NCBI RefSeq assembly: GCF_017254865.1
Contig: NZ_JAFKCV010000001.1
Coordinates: forward strand, 248,001 to 312,000
Direction: 5' to 3'
From: Bowmanella dokdonensis
GTDB lineage: Bacteria; Pseudomonadota; Gammaproteobacteria; Enterobacterales; Alteromonadaceae
Length of the DNA stretch: 64,000 nt
Shown: positions 1 through 9,042 of the stretch, piece after piece
How the letters are laid out: each line of letters starts with the position of its first letter
Numbering within the stretch: position 1 is the stretch's first letter
The notes under the pieces: model-generated
The model's input: the letters and a program-made list of their open reading frames with translations, nothing else
What the model was told of the DNA's origin: nothing
Databases searched by the model: none
Program-made: the position numbers and the translations under genes

Positions 1-1
1 C

Positions 2-1741
2 CCGGATGCCATTTCGGTGCATTTGCATCACTCCTTGATTGCACTGCCCGAGGAAGGCTATCAACCCAGGGCATTCCATCCTTACTCCGGCTATTGGAAA
101 GTGGAGTATATGGACTATGCTGCTCCAATTGATCAGTCCATGGTGAAGCGTTTCGTTCCCCGCCATCGTCTGCAGAAGCAGGATCCCGGCGCGTCGGTCA
201 GCGAGCCTGTGGAGCCCATCGTTTACTACCTGGACCCGGGCGTCCCTGAGCCGGTCCGCAGCGCCTTGTACGATGGTGCCATGTGGTGGAATAACGCCTT
301 TGAGAAGCTGGGCTATAAAAATGCTTTTGTGGTCAAGCCCCTGCCAGCCGACGCAGATCCCATGGATGTGCGCTACAACGTCATACAGTGGGTGCACCGG
401 GCGACCCGGGGCTGGTCATACGGCTCCACGGTCACGGATCCGCGCACCGGCGAAATCCTCAAAGGGCATGTGACGCTGGGCTCACTGCGGGTGCGCCAGG
501 ATTTCCTCATCGCTACCGGCCTGACCAGCCCTTATGATGGCGGCGCCAACGATACCCAGACCCAGTTGGATATGGCCCTGGCCAGAATTCGACAGTTGTC
601 CGCCCACGAGGTCGGCCATACCCTGGGACTGATTCACAATTTTGCGGCCAGCGCCAATGATCGGGCATCGGTGATGGATTATCCCCATCCCCTCGTGACT
701 CTCGAAAATGACAAAATCTCATTAAAAAATGCCTACACAGAAGGGCTGGGAAAATGGGATCTGTACGCCATCGAATATGGCTACGGTGAGTTCGGCGATG
801 ACGAACAAGACGCCTTGCGTAAACTGGTCAGCCAGGCCAAAGAGCAAGGGCTGGAATATATAGCCGATCGCGATGCCAGGCCGGCAGGCGGCGTCAGTGC
901 CAGGGGACACTTATGGGATAATGGCGCCGACCCGGTAGCCGAACTCAAGCGGTTGCTGGCGGTACGCCGTGTAGCGCTGAATAATCTGGGGCTGGCCAGT
1001 ATCCCTGACCAGGCGCCCCTCTCCAGCCTGCAGGAAACGCTGGTGCCCATCTATCTGCTGCATCGCTATCAGGTGGAAGCTGTCGCCAAACTGGTGGGGG
1101 GGCTTGAATATGAATATGAACTTAAAGGGGATCACCCTAAGCCCAGGGGATTAAAGCATGTCGGCGCCGATCAGCAGCGCCGGGCGCTGGAGAGCCTGCT
1201 GGCCACCCTTTCCCCTGACGTACTGACCTTGCCGGCCGACCTGCTGACTCTGATCCCGCCCAGGGCATATGGCGATACAGACGGCCGGGAGAGTTTCCAG
1301 GGCCGTACGGGGCTGGCATTTGATCCCATCAGTGCTGCAGAAGCGGCCGCTAATCATACCCTCAGCTTATTGTTGCATCCCCAGCGACTGAATCGTCTGG
1401 CGATGGCAACCGGCGAGCTTAATATTGAACAGATGCTGAAAAAGCTGCTGGAGAAGAGCTTCAAGCAGCCAGCCTCCAGGGGCGTGGAGAGCCTGATCCG
1501 GCAGCGTACGGATTACCTGGTATTTTATTCCCTTATGCAGGCGATGCAGAATCCCGACCTGGCGCCTGTGGCCCGTGCCGAACTACTGACAAGTCTGACC
1601 GGACTTAGGGAGTGGCTGGAAGATCACCAGGAACAGGCCCAGTACCGCCTGATTGCCCGTGAGTTGCATTGGTATCTTGAGTCCGGCCAGTGGCAGCCAA
1701 AGTATACGCCCCTGGCGCTGCCACCGGGGTCGCCCATTTAA
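2..1741 (+). CDS. Secreted zinc metalloprotease, DUF4953/DUF5117-type metzincin (5' truncated)
   Basis: The frame is open through the left edge, so this is the C-terminal part of a larger protein; the GTG at 17 is internal. The metzincin zinc site HEVGHTLGLIHN begins at base 605 and fits HExxHxxGxxH. It is followed about 20 residues later by a Met-turn (SVMDYP). This combination belongs to the zinc-dependent metalloprotease family carrying DUF5117/DUF5118/DUF4953 domains, which are usually exported proteins of about 800 residues or more. The signal peptide and N-terminal domains must lie upstream of the window. The long helical C-terminal region after the Met-turn agrees with the family. The substrate is unknown. 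The gene ends in TAA just before an inverted repeat and the next gene follows on the same strand, so co-transcription is possible but not shown. Confidence 0.88.
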   Translation, partial: PDAISVHLHHSLIALPEEGYQPRAFHPYSGYWKVEYMDYAAPIDQSMVKRFVPRHRLQKQDPGASVSEPVEPIVYYLDPGVPEPVRSALYDGAMWWNNAFEKLGYKNAFVVKPLPADADPMDVRYNVIQWVHRATRGWSYGSTVTDPRTGEILKGHVTLGSLRVRQDFLIATGLTSPYDGGANDTQTQLDMALARIRQLSAHEVGHTLGLIHNFAASANDRASVMDYPHPLVTLENDKISLKNAYTEGLGKWDLYAIEYGYGEFGDDEQDALRKLVSQAKEQGLEYIADRDARPAGGVSARGHLWDNGADPVAELKRLLAVRRVALNNLGLASIPDQAPLSSLQETLVPIYLLHRYQVEAVAKLVGGLEYEYELKGDHPKPRGLKHVGADQQRRALESLLATLSPDVLTLPADLLTLIPPRAYGDTDGRESFQGRTGLAFDPISAAEAAANHTLSLLLHPQRLNRLAMATGELNIEQMLKKLLEKSFKQPASRGVESLIRQRTDYLVFYSLMQAMQNPDLAPVARAELLTSLTGLREWLEDHQEQAQYRLIARELHWYLESGQWQPKYTPLALPPGSPI

Positions 1742-1760
1742 AACGCGAAGTTTAATGGCC

Positions 1761-1824
1761 ACCACAGTGACACAAAGAGAAGACCCTGAGCCGGAAAACT
1801 CTTTGTGTTCTGTGCCCTGGCGGT
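1761..1824. repeat. Imperfect inverted repeat between protease and peptidase genes
   Basis: ACACAAAGAG (1770-1779) is perfectly complementary to CTCTTTGTGT (1799-1808), and the flanks ACCAC and GGCGGT extend the pairing imperfectly. There is no T-run, so it is not a classic intrinsic terminator. The right arm resembles the common dispersed intergenic repeat of the CTTTGTGTTCTTCGTGGTTAA type; related traces lie near 30311 and 44739. Confidence 0.5.
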
Positions 1825-1909
1825 TAATCAGCCAGCCGATTTTACTGGCGTCATCCCGCTGCCCAACATTATCCTTATGACTATTGTCCTTTGTTTAACG
1901 TAGCCAACC

Positions 1910-2962
1910 ATGTCCGAACTAAATGAAATCATCGATCTGCTGAAAACCCTGATTCGGGAACCTGCGGTGGTGGGCGCCGAACATTCTTTCTTCCGGGTAT
2001 TGCAGCGTGAACTGGAAGAGCGGGGTGCCAATGTGACCTGGTATGAAGGGGTGTTGGTGGCGCAGGGCAGCAAGCCTTTTTCGGCCATGTTTTCGGCTCA
2101 TATCGACAGGCACGGATTGATCTGTACCGGTCCCAATGAATTCCAGTACGCGGCCTTCGTGGCAGGCAACCGTTCCGATCTGCTCGGTAACTCAGTGTCC
2201 GAGCAACTGATCAGCAAGATAGTCGACAGGTTCGACGCCACGCCTGTCATCGCCTATGAGCCCTGGTCCGGGGCCTATCGCGGTAAGGGCAGAATTGCCA
2301 GCAGCTATGTCTGTGAGCGGCGTAACAACCTTATCTTTACCCTCGAAGGACTGGAGCACCTGGTGGCCGGCACCCCGGTGGCCTTTGCAGATCGACTCAC
2401 TGTCAATAGCGATACCATCAGCGGACAGCTGGACAATGTGCTGACGGCGGCTTTTCTGGTTCATTTATTCAGCCGGGGATTCCAGGGCACTGCCTTTTTC
2501 ACCGCCCAGGAAGAAGCCGGTAAGAGCTGGCGCTATCTCCTCGAATGGTTCCGTCGCTTTGGCAGTCGTACTAACCGCCTGATAGTGGTGGACACCAGCC
2601 CCTATCCTGACAGGAATGAAGCAGACAAACAGCATCTTGTGCTCAGGCACCGGGATGCCAATGCCCAGTTTGATTCAGTGCTGACCGAACAACTGCAGGC
2701 CATCTGCGAGGTTTATGGCCATACCTGCAGTTACAAGGACGAGTATATTGATAAGAAGAACGCCCAACTGAGCGAAGGGCAGGCGGTACAGTCTTACGGC
2801 AGCACCGAGATGGGCCGGATCATTGCAGCTTCCAACGGCATGGTCACCGGCAGTACCCTGCAAATTCCCACTACCGGCTATCACACCATGGAAGAAACCG
2901 CTTCCCTGGATTCCTGCCGGGCCTTTCTGACCGTGCTGAAGCGTGTGGCAGAAGTTCAGTAG
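1910..2962 (+). CDS. M42-family-like metallo-aminopeptidase
   Basis: This 350-residue cytosolic protein has no signal peptide. It carries the ordered metal-site signatures of M42 glutamyl aminopeptidase/endoglucanase-M type enzymes: SAHIDRHG near residue 64, GQLDN near 175, AQEEAG with the catalytic Glu pair near 203, VDTSP near 228, and YHTMEE near the C-terminus. These enzymes are dinuclear zinc or cobalt aminopeptidases that form tetrahedral shells and trim N-terminal residues from short peptides. The length is usual for the family. The ATG at 1910 comes about 170 bp after the protease gene and is the first start in an otherwise unbroken frame. The gene converges with a PEP-CTERM-like gene across a hairpin. 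The exact substrate preference cannot be read from the sequence. Confidence 0.85.
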   Translation: MSELNEIIDLLKTLIREPAVVGAEHSFFRVLQRELEERGANVTWYEGVLVAQGSKPFSAMFSAHIDRHGLICTGPNEFQYAAFVAGNRSDLLGNSVSEQLISKIVDRFDATPVIAYEPWSGAYRGKGRIASSYVCERRNNLIFTLEGLEHLVAGTPVAFADRLTVNSDTISGQLDNVLTAAFLVHLFSRGFQGTAFFTAQEEAGKSWRYLLEWFRRFGSRTNRLIVVDTSPYPDRNEADKQHLVLRHRDANAQFDSVLTEQLQAICEVYGHTCSYKDEYIDKKNAQLSEGQAVQSYGSTEMGRIIAASNGMVTGSTLQIPTTGYHTMEETASLDSCRAFLTVLKRVAEVQ

Positions 2963-2985
2963 GAATTTTCACCAACAAAGGGGAA

Positions 2986-3013
2986 GCTGGGCGGCCTTGA
3001 TTAGCTGCCCAGC
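2986..3013. terminator. Hairpin between convergent genes
   Basis: GCTGGGCGGC (2986-2995) pairs with GCTGCCCAGC (3004-3013) over 10 bp with one G-U pair and an 8-nt loop. It lies between two convergent stop codons. No long T-run follows on either strand, so termination is plausible but not certain. Confidence 0.5.
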
Positions 3014-3020
3014 ATAGGAT

Positions 3021-3851
3021 CTAACTGAACACCCGTTTCCGGCTCAGCAGCACAGCCAGCAGACCGATACCAAGCAGTAACAATGGGGTAGGCGCTGGTA
3101 CCTGTGTCGCTCCACCACTTCCTACAATGATCTGAATCTGTGTTCTGGCCAGTTGTTGTCCCTGGGCATCGAATGCGGCCAGATAGAAATCGTAAGTCGC
3201 ATCAATTGTGGGGTCGAAACCGGGAATAAACCAATGGGGCTTCCAAGAGTTCTGGGCCACATTGAAGTCGGTGAGGTTCGTGGCATAGGCCGCTGTTGCT
3301 GCCGCTGCCACCCCCGCGTCTGCACTGCGGCATCCACTGACCTCTGTTCCTGCGCCATTACCTGTGCCGTTGTCACCCATGGAATGATCCCAGCATACCG
3401 AGTTGGCAATGGGTTCAATGCCATGGATGAGATCGAAGGTCAAAAAGTCGGTAGACAGGCTAGGATCAGTGTCCAGGCCGAGTACAAAGCTCAGATCCGC
3501 AAGCATAAAGTTAAAGTTGTCGTCACCCGAATAATCGCTGTTGATCGACCACTCGAAACTCCACTGTGCAGTGGGTGCGGACTGAGTGGGGGCGACACCG
3601 GCATTAAAGCTATATGTCCCGTCACCATTACTGTTGAAAGTATTTTCCGGCTGACCGGCTGCATTATGTCTGAGCTTGCCGCGCAGCCCGAGTTCGATGC
3701 CGTTATTCTGCTCTGTGGTAAAGCTGCCATTGGCATTGCCGCTGCCAAAGATGACATCCGGCGTGATGTCCTGGTCATAGAGTATTACTGCTTGGGACGA
3801 CCCGCAGACCAGGGATGTCGCCAATAGCAGGGCGGATAATTTATTTTTCAT
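3021..3851 (-). CDS. Secreted PEP-CTERM-like sorting-domain protein
   Basis: The protein has 276 residues when started at the ATG at 3851, which is preceded by AGGAGATAAA; an upstream in-frame ATG would add 18 residues in front of the signal peptide and is rejected. It has a Sec signal peptide (KNKLSALLLATSLVCGSSQA), a central beta-rich region without recognised catalytic motifs, and a C-terminal sorting tail: VPAPTP, a hydrophobic helix LLLLGIGLLAVLL, then a basic SRKR end. This layout matches PEP-CTERM/VPxP-type anchors processed by exosortase, although the classical VPEP is VPAP here. Such proteins are exported and often associated with exopolysaccharide. No exosortase is in the window. 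The substrate or ligand is unknown. Confidence 0.8.
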   Translation of the reverse strand: MKNKLSALLLATSLVCGSSQAVILYDQDITPDVIFGSGNANGSFTTEQNNGIELGLRGKLRHNAAGQPENTFNSNGDGTYSFNAGVAPTQSAPTAQWSFEWSINSDYSGDDNFNFMLADLSFVLGLDTDPSLSTDFLTFDLIHGIEPIANSVCWDHSMGDNGTGNGAGTEVSGCRSADAGVAAAATAAYATNLTDFNVAQNSWKPHWFIPGFDPTIDATYDFYLAAFDAQGQQLARTQIQIIVGSGGATQVPAPTPLLLLGIGLLAVLLSRKRVFS

Positions 3852-4089
3852 TTTATCTCCTGAAGAGCATTTCCTGAGGTTTGAAGATGATACTGCAAAC
3901 ATCACAGAGCATTGCCTTTCCCTTTAATGCAAGCGAAGACATAGGGCGACCCTGAATGTCGAAAAAATGAACAAGCAAGACGCGGGCCATAGATAAAAAC
4001 CCATGTAGAACAAAAAGATAATAAAATATTATTTGTGAGGCATCGGAGGTTGTTAAATAATTCGACGCCACTTTCAGTCTTTACGGTTG

Positions 4090-5646
4090 TCAGTAGCCGG
4101 ATGGCGGGACCCTGTGTTGAGTGGCCTGCTCATAGCCGTAGGCAGCCTCTATCAGCACAGCTTCTGAGCGGGCCCGGCCAAAAAAGCTGATTCCCACAGG
4201 CAGGGCGGGTTCTTCTGCTACCTGCACAAAGCCCATGGGCACGGTAATATGGGGATAGCCGGCTACTGCCGCCGCGGAACTGGCTGAGCCCAGGAAATGA
4301 TCGCCGTTGAGATAATCGATCTTCCAGGCCGGCCCTGTGGTGGGCGCGATCAGCAGATCGAGCCGATGCTGATCCATTGCCGCATCGATCCCCTCAGCAC
4401 CGGCCAGGCGTCTTGCCCGTTGCAAAGCTTCTTCATATTTCAGTTGTTGCTCTTCGCCGCTGCTGTCTTCGGCCATCAGAAACAGTTCCTGGCCGAACAA
4501 TGGCATGGCTACAGCCGCATGCTTGTCGTTGGCAACAATCAAATCGGCAAGGGACCGGTACGGACTCTGACTGGCCTGCAGATAAGCGGCCAGATCCTGT
4601 CTGAATTCATGTAACAGCACGGTGAATTCATCATCATCCCATTGATCCAGGGTTGGCAGTTCAACTTTGTCAATCAGAATGGCCCCTTGTCTTCTCAGTA
4701 TCTCCAACTGGGCGTCGAACTGCCTGTCCAATAGATCATGGTATCCGGTCAGATTACGCACTATACCGATGCGCTTGCCCGCCAGTCCGTCAATCTTAAG
4801 ATGCCGGCTAAAATCCAGTCCCCCTGCATAGGAGACCGAATCCCCCGGATCTTCACCCGCCATGGCTTCCAGCAGGATCACCGCCCCACTTACTGTGCGT
4901 GCCATGGGGCCGGTAGTATCCTGACTGTGGGCGATGGGAATAATACCATCGCGGCTGATCAGGCCCAGGGTGGGCTTGATGCTGACAATACCGTTAACTG
5001 CTGCCGGACAGACAAGGGAGCCGTCTGTTTCAGTGCCCACGGCTGCCGCAACCATATTGGCGGCCACCGCTACCGCTGAGCCGGAACTGGATCCACAAGT
5101 GGAGCGGCTGGAATCATAAGGATTGCGGGTCTGGCCGCCAAGGCTGCTCCAGCCCGAACTGGAGCGGCTGGAACGGAAGTTTGCCCATTCACTGAGATTG
5201 GCTTTGCCCAGGATCACTGCCCCTGCGGCCCTGAGTTGCTGTACCAGAAAAGCATCATCAGGTGGCTGGTTGTCTTTCAGCAGCACTGAGCCTGCCGAAT
5301 TGGCCATACCGACGGCATCGATATTGTCCTTAAGCAGCACAGGAATACCGTGTAAGGGGCCCCGTACTTGTCCGGTCCGGCGTTCCTCATCCAGAAGTCT
5401 GGCCTCGTTGGCAGCCTCGGGGTTAAGGCTGATTACGGCGTTCAGGATCGGCCCCTGTTTGTCCAGGCTGGCAATGCGGTCAAGATAGTAAACTATCAGT
5501 TCCTCGCTGCTCAGCCGGCCTTCCTGGAGGTAAACCTGCAGGGCCGGCAGACTGGCTTCCTGCAGATCGGGTCGGGTAGGGGCATAAGTCTGGCAGGCGG
5601 TAAGTAACACCGCCAGCAGCAAGCCGGTAAACAGTCGGTTCAGCAC
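4090..5646 (-). CDS. Amidase-signature family lipoprotein
   Basis: The 518-residue product belongs to the amidase signature (AS) superfamily of Ser-cisSer-Lys hydrolases acting on C-N amide bonds. The general-base Lys is K106 in GIPVLLKDNID, the Ser-rich loop CGSSSGSA lies near 184-191, and the nucleophile is S210 in GTETDGS. I choose the GTG at 5646, preceded by AGGTGAGATC, over an ATG eight codons upstream. This gives a compact signal peptide with a lipobox LTAC and lipidated C18, so the enzyme is probably tethered in the periplasm. AS enzymes of GatA type are cytosolic, so this is not the tRNA amidotransferase subunit. It stands alone after the catabolic operon on the same strand. The substrate is unknown. 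Confidence 0.88.
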   Translation of the reverse strand: MLNRLFTGLLLAVLLTACQTYAPTRPDLQEASLPALQVYLQEGRLSSEELIVYYLDRIASLDKQGPILNAVISLNPEAANEARLLDEERRTGQVRGPLHGIPVLLKDNIDAVGMANSAGSVLLKDNQPPDDAFLVQQLRAAGAVILGKANLSEWANFRSSRSSSGWSSLGGQTRNPYDSSRSTCGSSSGSAVAVAANMVAAAVGTETDGSLVCPAAVNGIVSIKPTLGLISRDGIIPIAHSQDTTGPMARTVSGAVILLEAMAGEDPGDSVSYAGGLDFSRHLKIDGLAGKRIGIVRNLTGYHDLLDRQFDAQLEILRRQGAILIDKVELPTLDQWDDDEFTVLLHEFRQDLAAYLQASQSPYRSLADLIVANDKHAAVAMPLFGQELFLMAEDSSGEEQQLKYEEALQRARRLAGAEGIDAAMDQHRLDLLIAPTTGPAWKIDYLNGDHFLGSASSAAAVAGYPHITVPMGFVQVAEEPALPVGISFFGRARSEAVLIEAAYGYEQATQHRVPPSGY

Positions 5647-5734
5647 GATCTCACCTGGAATGATAAGCACCTGATTGTGTTTACTTTATCAGCAAACTTA
5701 GCCGATACCAGCGGATTTCCTACTGCGGAGCCAA

Positions 5735-6775
5735 TCAAACTACCAGTTTTCGCTGGGCCTCCATACCCATGGCGAGCAACACGGGGTCCGTTTCCTGCCG
5801 GGCAATAAAATCGGCCTTACCAGCCAGCTTCCAACAGTGATGCCGGATCAGGGACTGGGCCGTGGCCCCGCCCAAGGTTGCGCCGGGGCCGAGAATAATC
5901 AACTTATCCGGTGCAAACTCCTTGATAGCCACTTCGATGGCCTTGTCATAATGGTAAGGATCCACCACTTGGGTATTCAGGGTGTAATGATATAAGGCCG
6001 ACAGGTCAGTGCTGTGCGGCTGCCAGATCCGCCCTTCGCCGTCGATCATGGGCAGGTGTGGCCTGGAAAACAGCGCCTGTGGCAGGGTCTGTCTGGCCTT
6101 CTCAGAAATGCCTTTTAACATTGGCGTATGAAACGCCGCGTGGTTATACAGGCGCATGGGATAGCGGTCCTGTAACCGCGGCAGACGCTGCTCCATGGCT
6201 TTCATACCGGCTTCGTTGCCGCCCATTACCAGAAAACCGCCAAGGAAGATGGACGGATAGATTTCAGCTCCGGGCAGGGTGTTCACTTCCTGTATCCAGT
6301 GCAAGATCCGGGCTTTGAGCTCGCTGTCTTCCACCCAGTCCTCGTTACAGGTGGGGTAGATCATCTGGCCGCCGATGAGGCCGCCGCTCATCATCGAGCC
6401 CATGCTGTTAATAAGTTTGATAGCCTGCTCTTCGCCCAGGGCGCCGGCCAGGGCCAGGGCGATATACCAGCCCATGGAATTGCCGGTCACCGCAACTATC
6501 TCGTACTTTTCACGATTAATGGCGTCAAAGTCGCCGCGGGCACAGGCATAAATCAGGGCCGAGGCATTTTCTCCCGCTGTATGCATGGGCAGCTTATACG
6601 CGGGCATGGCGTCCAGCTCTGCCACCGGCACCTGGCCCTGCCCGGTGCGATAAGCATCGATAACCTGCAGGATGTGGCTTTTGTCAGAATGGTAACGGCC
6701 GAAATAGCCCAGCTCGTCCTTGTTATAGGTCCCCCTGCCAGGGCAGATGACCACAGCGGTCTGCTTATCTGTCAT
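5735..6775 (-). CDS. FabD-like acyltransferase (malonyl-transferase superfamily)
   Basis: This 346-residue protein has the acyltransferase fold of malonyl-CoA:ACP transacylases. The nucleophile elbow reads GNSMGW (Ser100) instead of the usual GHSLGE, and a catalytic-type His lies in AAFHTPM (His216), as in PKS acyltransferase domains. Ser and His are thus retained while the surrounding elbow is divergent. It overlaps the upstream fused 2-oxoacid dehydrogenase by ATGA, which implies translational coupling. This is not the housekeeping fabD context, because no fabH, fabG or acpP is near. I infer that it moves an acyl group linked to the neighbouring E1/GcdH chemistry; the donor and acceptor are not readable from sequence. 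Confidence 0.75.
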   Translation of the reverse strand: MTDKQTAVVICPGRGTYNKDELGYFGRYHSDKSHILQVIDAYRTGQGQVPVAELDAMPAYKLPMHTAGENASALIYACARGDFDAINREKYEIVAVTGNSMGWYIALALAGALGEEQAIKLINSMGSMMSGGLIGGQMIYPTCNEDWVEDSELKARILHWIQEVNTLPGAEIYPSIFLGGFLVMGGNEAGMKAMEQRLPRLQDRYPMRLYNHAAFHTPMLKGISEKARQTLPQALFSRPHLPMIDGEGRIWQPHSTDLSALYHYTLNTQVVDPYHYDKAIEVAIKEFAPDKLIILGPGATLGGATAQSLIRHHCWKLAGKADFIARQETDPVLLAMGMEAQRKLVV

Positions 6776-9021
6776 CAGCTTACCTCCCGGTACCTGGCGG
6801 CATTCTGGTCGGGTTTACCCACCATCTCTCTCGCCAGGGCCACAATCTCATCGCTGGAAGGCAACACCTCATAACTGGCACTGCCCAGGGGAATAAAACA
6901 GTCTTCTGCACACAGACGCTTAAGCTGTGGTAAAGCCTGCCCCAGTGCCTGTCTGGCTTCGGTGATCAAGGTAACCAGGGCTTCGCTGACTGAGGCCGTC
7001 TGACGACACTCATCGACAATCAACACTTTGTTATAACCCCGGGTTTGCTCGATGATGGCCTCCTCGTTGAGGGGGACCAGCCAGCGCAGGTCCACCACTT
7101 TGCAGCGAATGCCCTGTTCAGCCAGTTGTTTTTCTGCCTGTCTGCTCAGGTAATAACCGTTGCCGTAACTGACAATACACAAATCCTCGCCTTCGCCATA
7201 AACTCCGGGTTCGCCCAGAGGCAGACGACCAGCCTGCTCAGGCGGCACATAGGGGAAAGACCAGAGGTTGTCACCCTCTTCATGCAAGTCTTTTTTCATA
7301 TACAGGGCGATAGGTTCGAGAAATACCACCAGACGCTGCTCTTCCCTCGCCAGGCGCACACATTCGCGCAGCATCTCTACCGCATCGGCACCGTTGGAGG
7401 GACAGGCCAGGATAAGTCCCGGAATATCGCGGAACACGGCAAAGCTGTTGTCGTTGTGAAAATGTCCGCCAAAACCCTTCTGGTAGGCCAGGCCGGCAAT
7501 GCGTATGACCATGGGGTTACTGTACTGCCCGTTAGAAAAAAACGGCAGGGTGGCGGCTTCGCCGCGGATTTGATCCTCGGCATTGTGTACGTAAGCCAGG
7601 AACTGAATCTCAGGGATGGGCAGCAGACCGTTGTGCGCCATGCCGATGGCCATACCCAGAATGGACTGTTCGTCCAGCAGGGTATTGGTGACCCGGGGCG
7701 CACCAAACTTTTCATATAACTTGGCGGTTACATTGTATACGCCGCCCTTACGACCGATGTCCTCGCCACACATGACGATTTCCTCGTGCTGGGCCATCAG
7801 ATCCAGCAGCGCCCAGTTGATCAGTTTGGCCAGGTGCTGGGGCTTGCCCAGGTTATGTTTTTCATGGCTGAACAGTGTATTCCGATCTACCGGCTTTGGC
7901 ACCGATGCATGGCGTTTTGGCGGTATGAGGGCGGCCTTGATCTGCGCCGCATGAGTCAGTTTGGGCCGGCTGGCGGCCCGCTCGCTGATCCTGGCGATTC
8001 GTTGCTCCACCTCCAGATAGAGCTGAATAATTTCGTCACCCGATAATATCTGGTTATCCAGCAGTAACCCTGCACTGTACAGTAGCGGATCCTGCCGTTC
8101 ACTGGCTTCGATGGCAGCCAGTTGCCGGTAGGCAAATTCCGAGTCCGACCCCGCATGACCCAAAAGGCGCACGGTACGCACGTGCAGGAACAGGGGCTTA
8201 CGGCGTCGTCTGACCCAGTCTGCGGCCGCCTTGGCCGTCTGGTAGGTATCCACCAGGTTCAGCCCGTCACAGTAGCGATATTCCAGAGCGGCCCTGTTGG
8301 CGAAATTGGCGTGGATCCACCCTTGCGGAGTGGGCGTGGAGATGCCGATGCCATTGTCCTCGCAGACAAAGAGTATCGGCATGGGGATGGACTGATACGA
8401 AGCCCAGGACGCCGCGTTAATGGCTCCCAGGGCAGTGGAATGATTGGCCGAGGCATCGCCGAAACTGCACAGCACTACACCGTCCGGTCGCATCACCGAA
8501 TCAATGCCCAGCTTGTTGGTCAGGGCGATACTGTAAGCTGCCCCCATGGCTTTGGGCAGATGAGAGGCAATGGTGCTGGTCTGAGGTGGAATAAACAGAT
8601 CCTTGCTGCCAAGGACCTTGTGCCGTCCCCCTGAAATGGGATCTTCGCTGGACGCCGCAAATGACAGCAACATATCGTATAAGGGGGTGGTGCCAGGCTT
8701 CTGCTTGCTGCGCTGGATGACAAAGGCGCCGCTGCGATAGTGCAAAAACGCCATGTCATCCGGGCGCAGGGCGGCGGCCACCGCAGCATTGCCTTCATGG
8801 CCAGCACTGCCGATGGTATAGAAGCTTTTGCCTTCCTTTTGCATCTTACGTGACTGTAAATCCAGGTGACGACTCATCACCTGGGTTTCGAACAGATCAA
8901 TCAATTGTTCGGGACTGAGACCCGCATCCTGAAGGGAAGCCCTGACACTGCCCTTTGGCAGGCGATCTTCCTGCACATCCCGGATCAGGTTTTGTCTGAC
9001 AATGGTGTTGCGGTCCAGCAT
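6775..9021 (-). CDS. Fused E1 alpha-beta 2-oxoacid dehydrogenase (TPP-dependent)
   Basis: The 748-residue protein joins an E1-alpha-like half (about 30-340; GSAGHEGNAA, and a TPP-site region FGDASANHSTALGAIN) to an E1-beta-like half (about 395-730; EDIGRKGGVYNV, LLDEQSILGMAIGMA, EIQFLAYVHNA). It is therefore a single-chain version of the alpha2beta2 E1 of branched-chain or acetoin-type dehydrogenases, which decarboxylate a 2-oxoacid using thiamine diphosphate. No E2 lipoyl acyltransferase or E3 is adjacent. It follows gcdH by 21 bp and overlaps the acyltransferase. A role upstream of glutaryl-CoA, for example on 2-oxoadipate, is a reasonable inference, but branched-chain substrates are equally possible. 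Confidence 0.85.
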   Translation of the reverse strand: MLDRNTIVRQNLIRDVQEDRLPKGSVRASLQDAGLSPEQLIDLFETQVMSRHLDLQSRKMQKEGKSFYTIGSAGHEGNAAVAAALRPDDMAFLHYRSGAFVIQRSKQKPGTTPLYDMLLSFAASSEDPISGGRHKVLGSKDLFIPPQTSTIASHLPKAMGAAYSIALTNKLGIDSVMRPDGVVLCSFGDASANHSTALGAINAASWASYQSIPMPILFVCEDNGIGISTPTPQGWIHANFANRAALEYRYCDGLNLVDTYQTAKAAADWVRRRRKPLFLHVRTVRLLGHAGSDSEFAYRQLAAIEASERQDPLLYSAGLLLDNQILSGDEIIQLYLEVEQRIARISERAASRPKLTHAAQIKAALIPPKRHASVPKPVDRNTLFSHEKHNLGKPQHLAKLINWALLDLMAQHEEIVMCGEDIGRKGGVYNVTAKLYEKFGAPRVTNTLLDEQSILGMAIGMAHNGLLPIPEIQFLAYVHNAEDQIRGEAATLPFFSNGQYSNPMVIRIAGLAYQKGFGGHFHNDNSFAVFRDIPGLILACPSNGADAVEMLRECVRLAREEQRLVVFLEPIALYMKKDLHEEGDNLWSFPYVPPEQAGRLPLGEPGVYGEGEDLCIVSYGNGYYLSRQAEKQLAEQGIRCKVVDLRWLVPLNEEAIIEQTRGYNKVLIVDECRQTASVSEALVTLITEARQALGQALPQLKRLCAEDCFIPLGSASYEVLPSSDEIVALAREMVGKPDQNAARYREVS

Positions 9022-9042
9022 CAGCGACTCCTTAACTGCTTA

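Noticed and set aside
3853-4071. Possible 72-codon gene upstream of the PEP-CTERM-like gene
   Set aside because: No ribosome site or similarity; the region is AT-rich and more likely holds the promoter.
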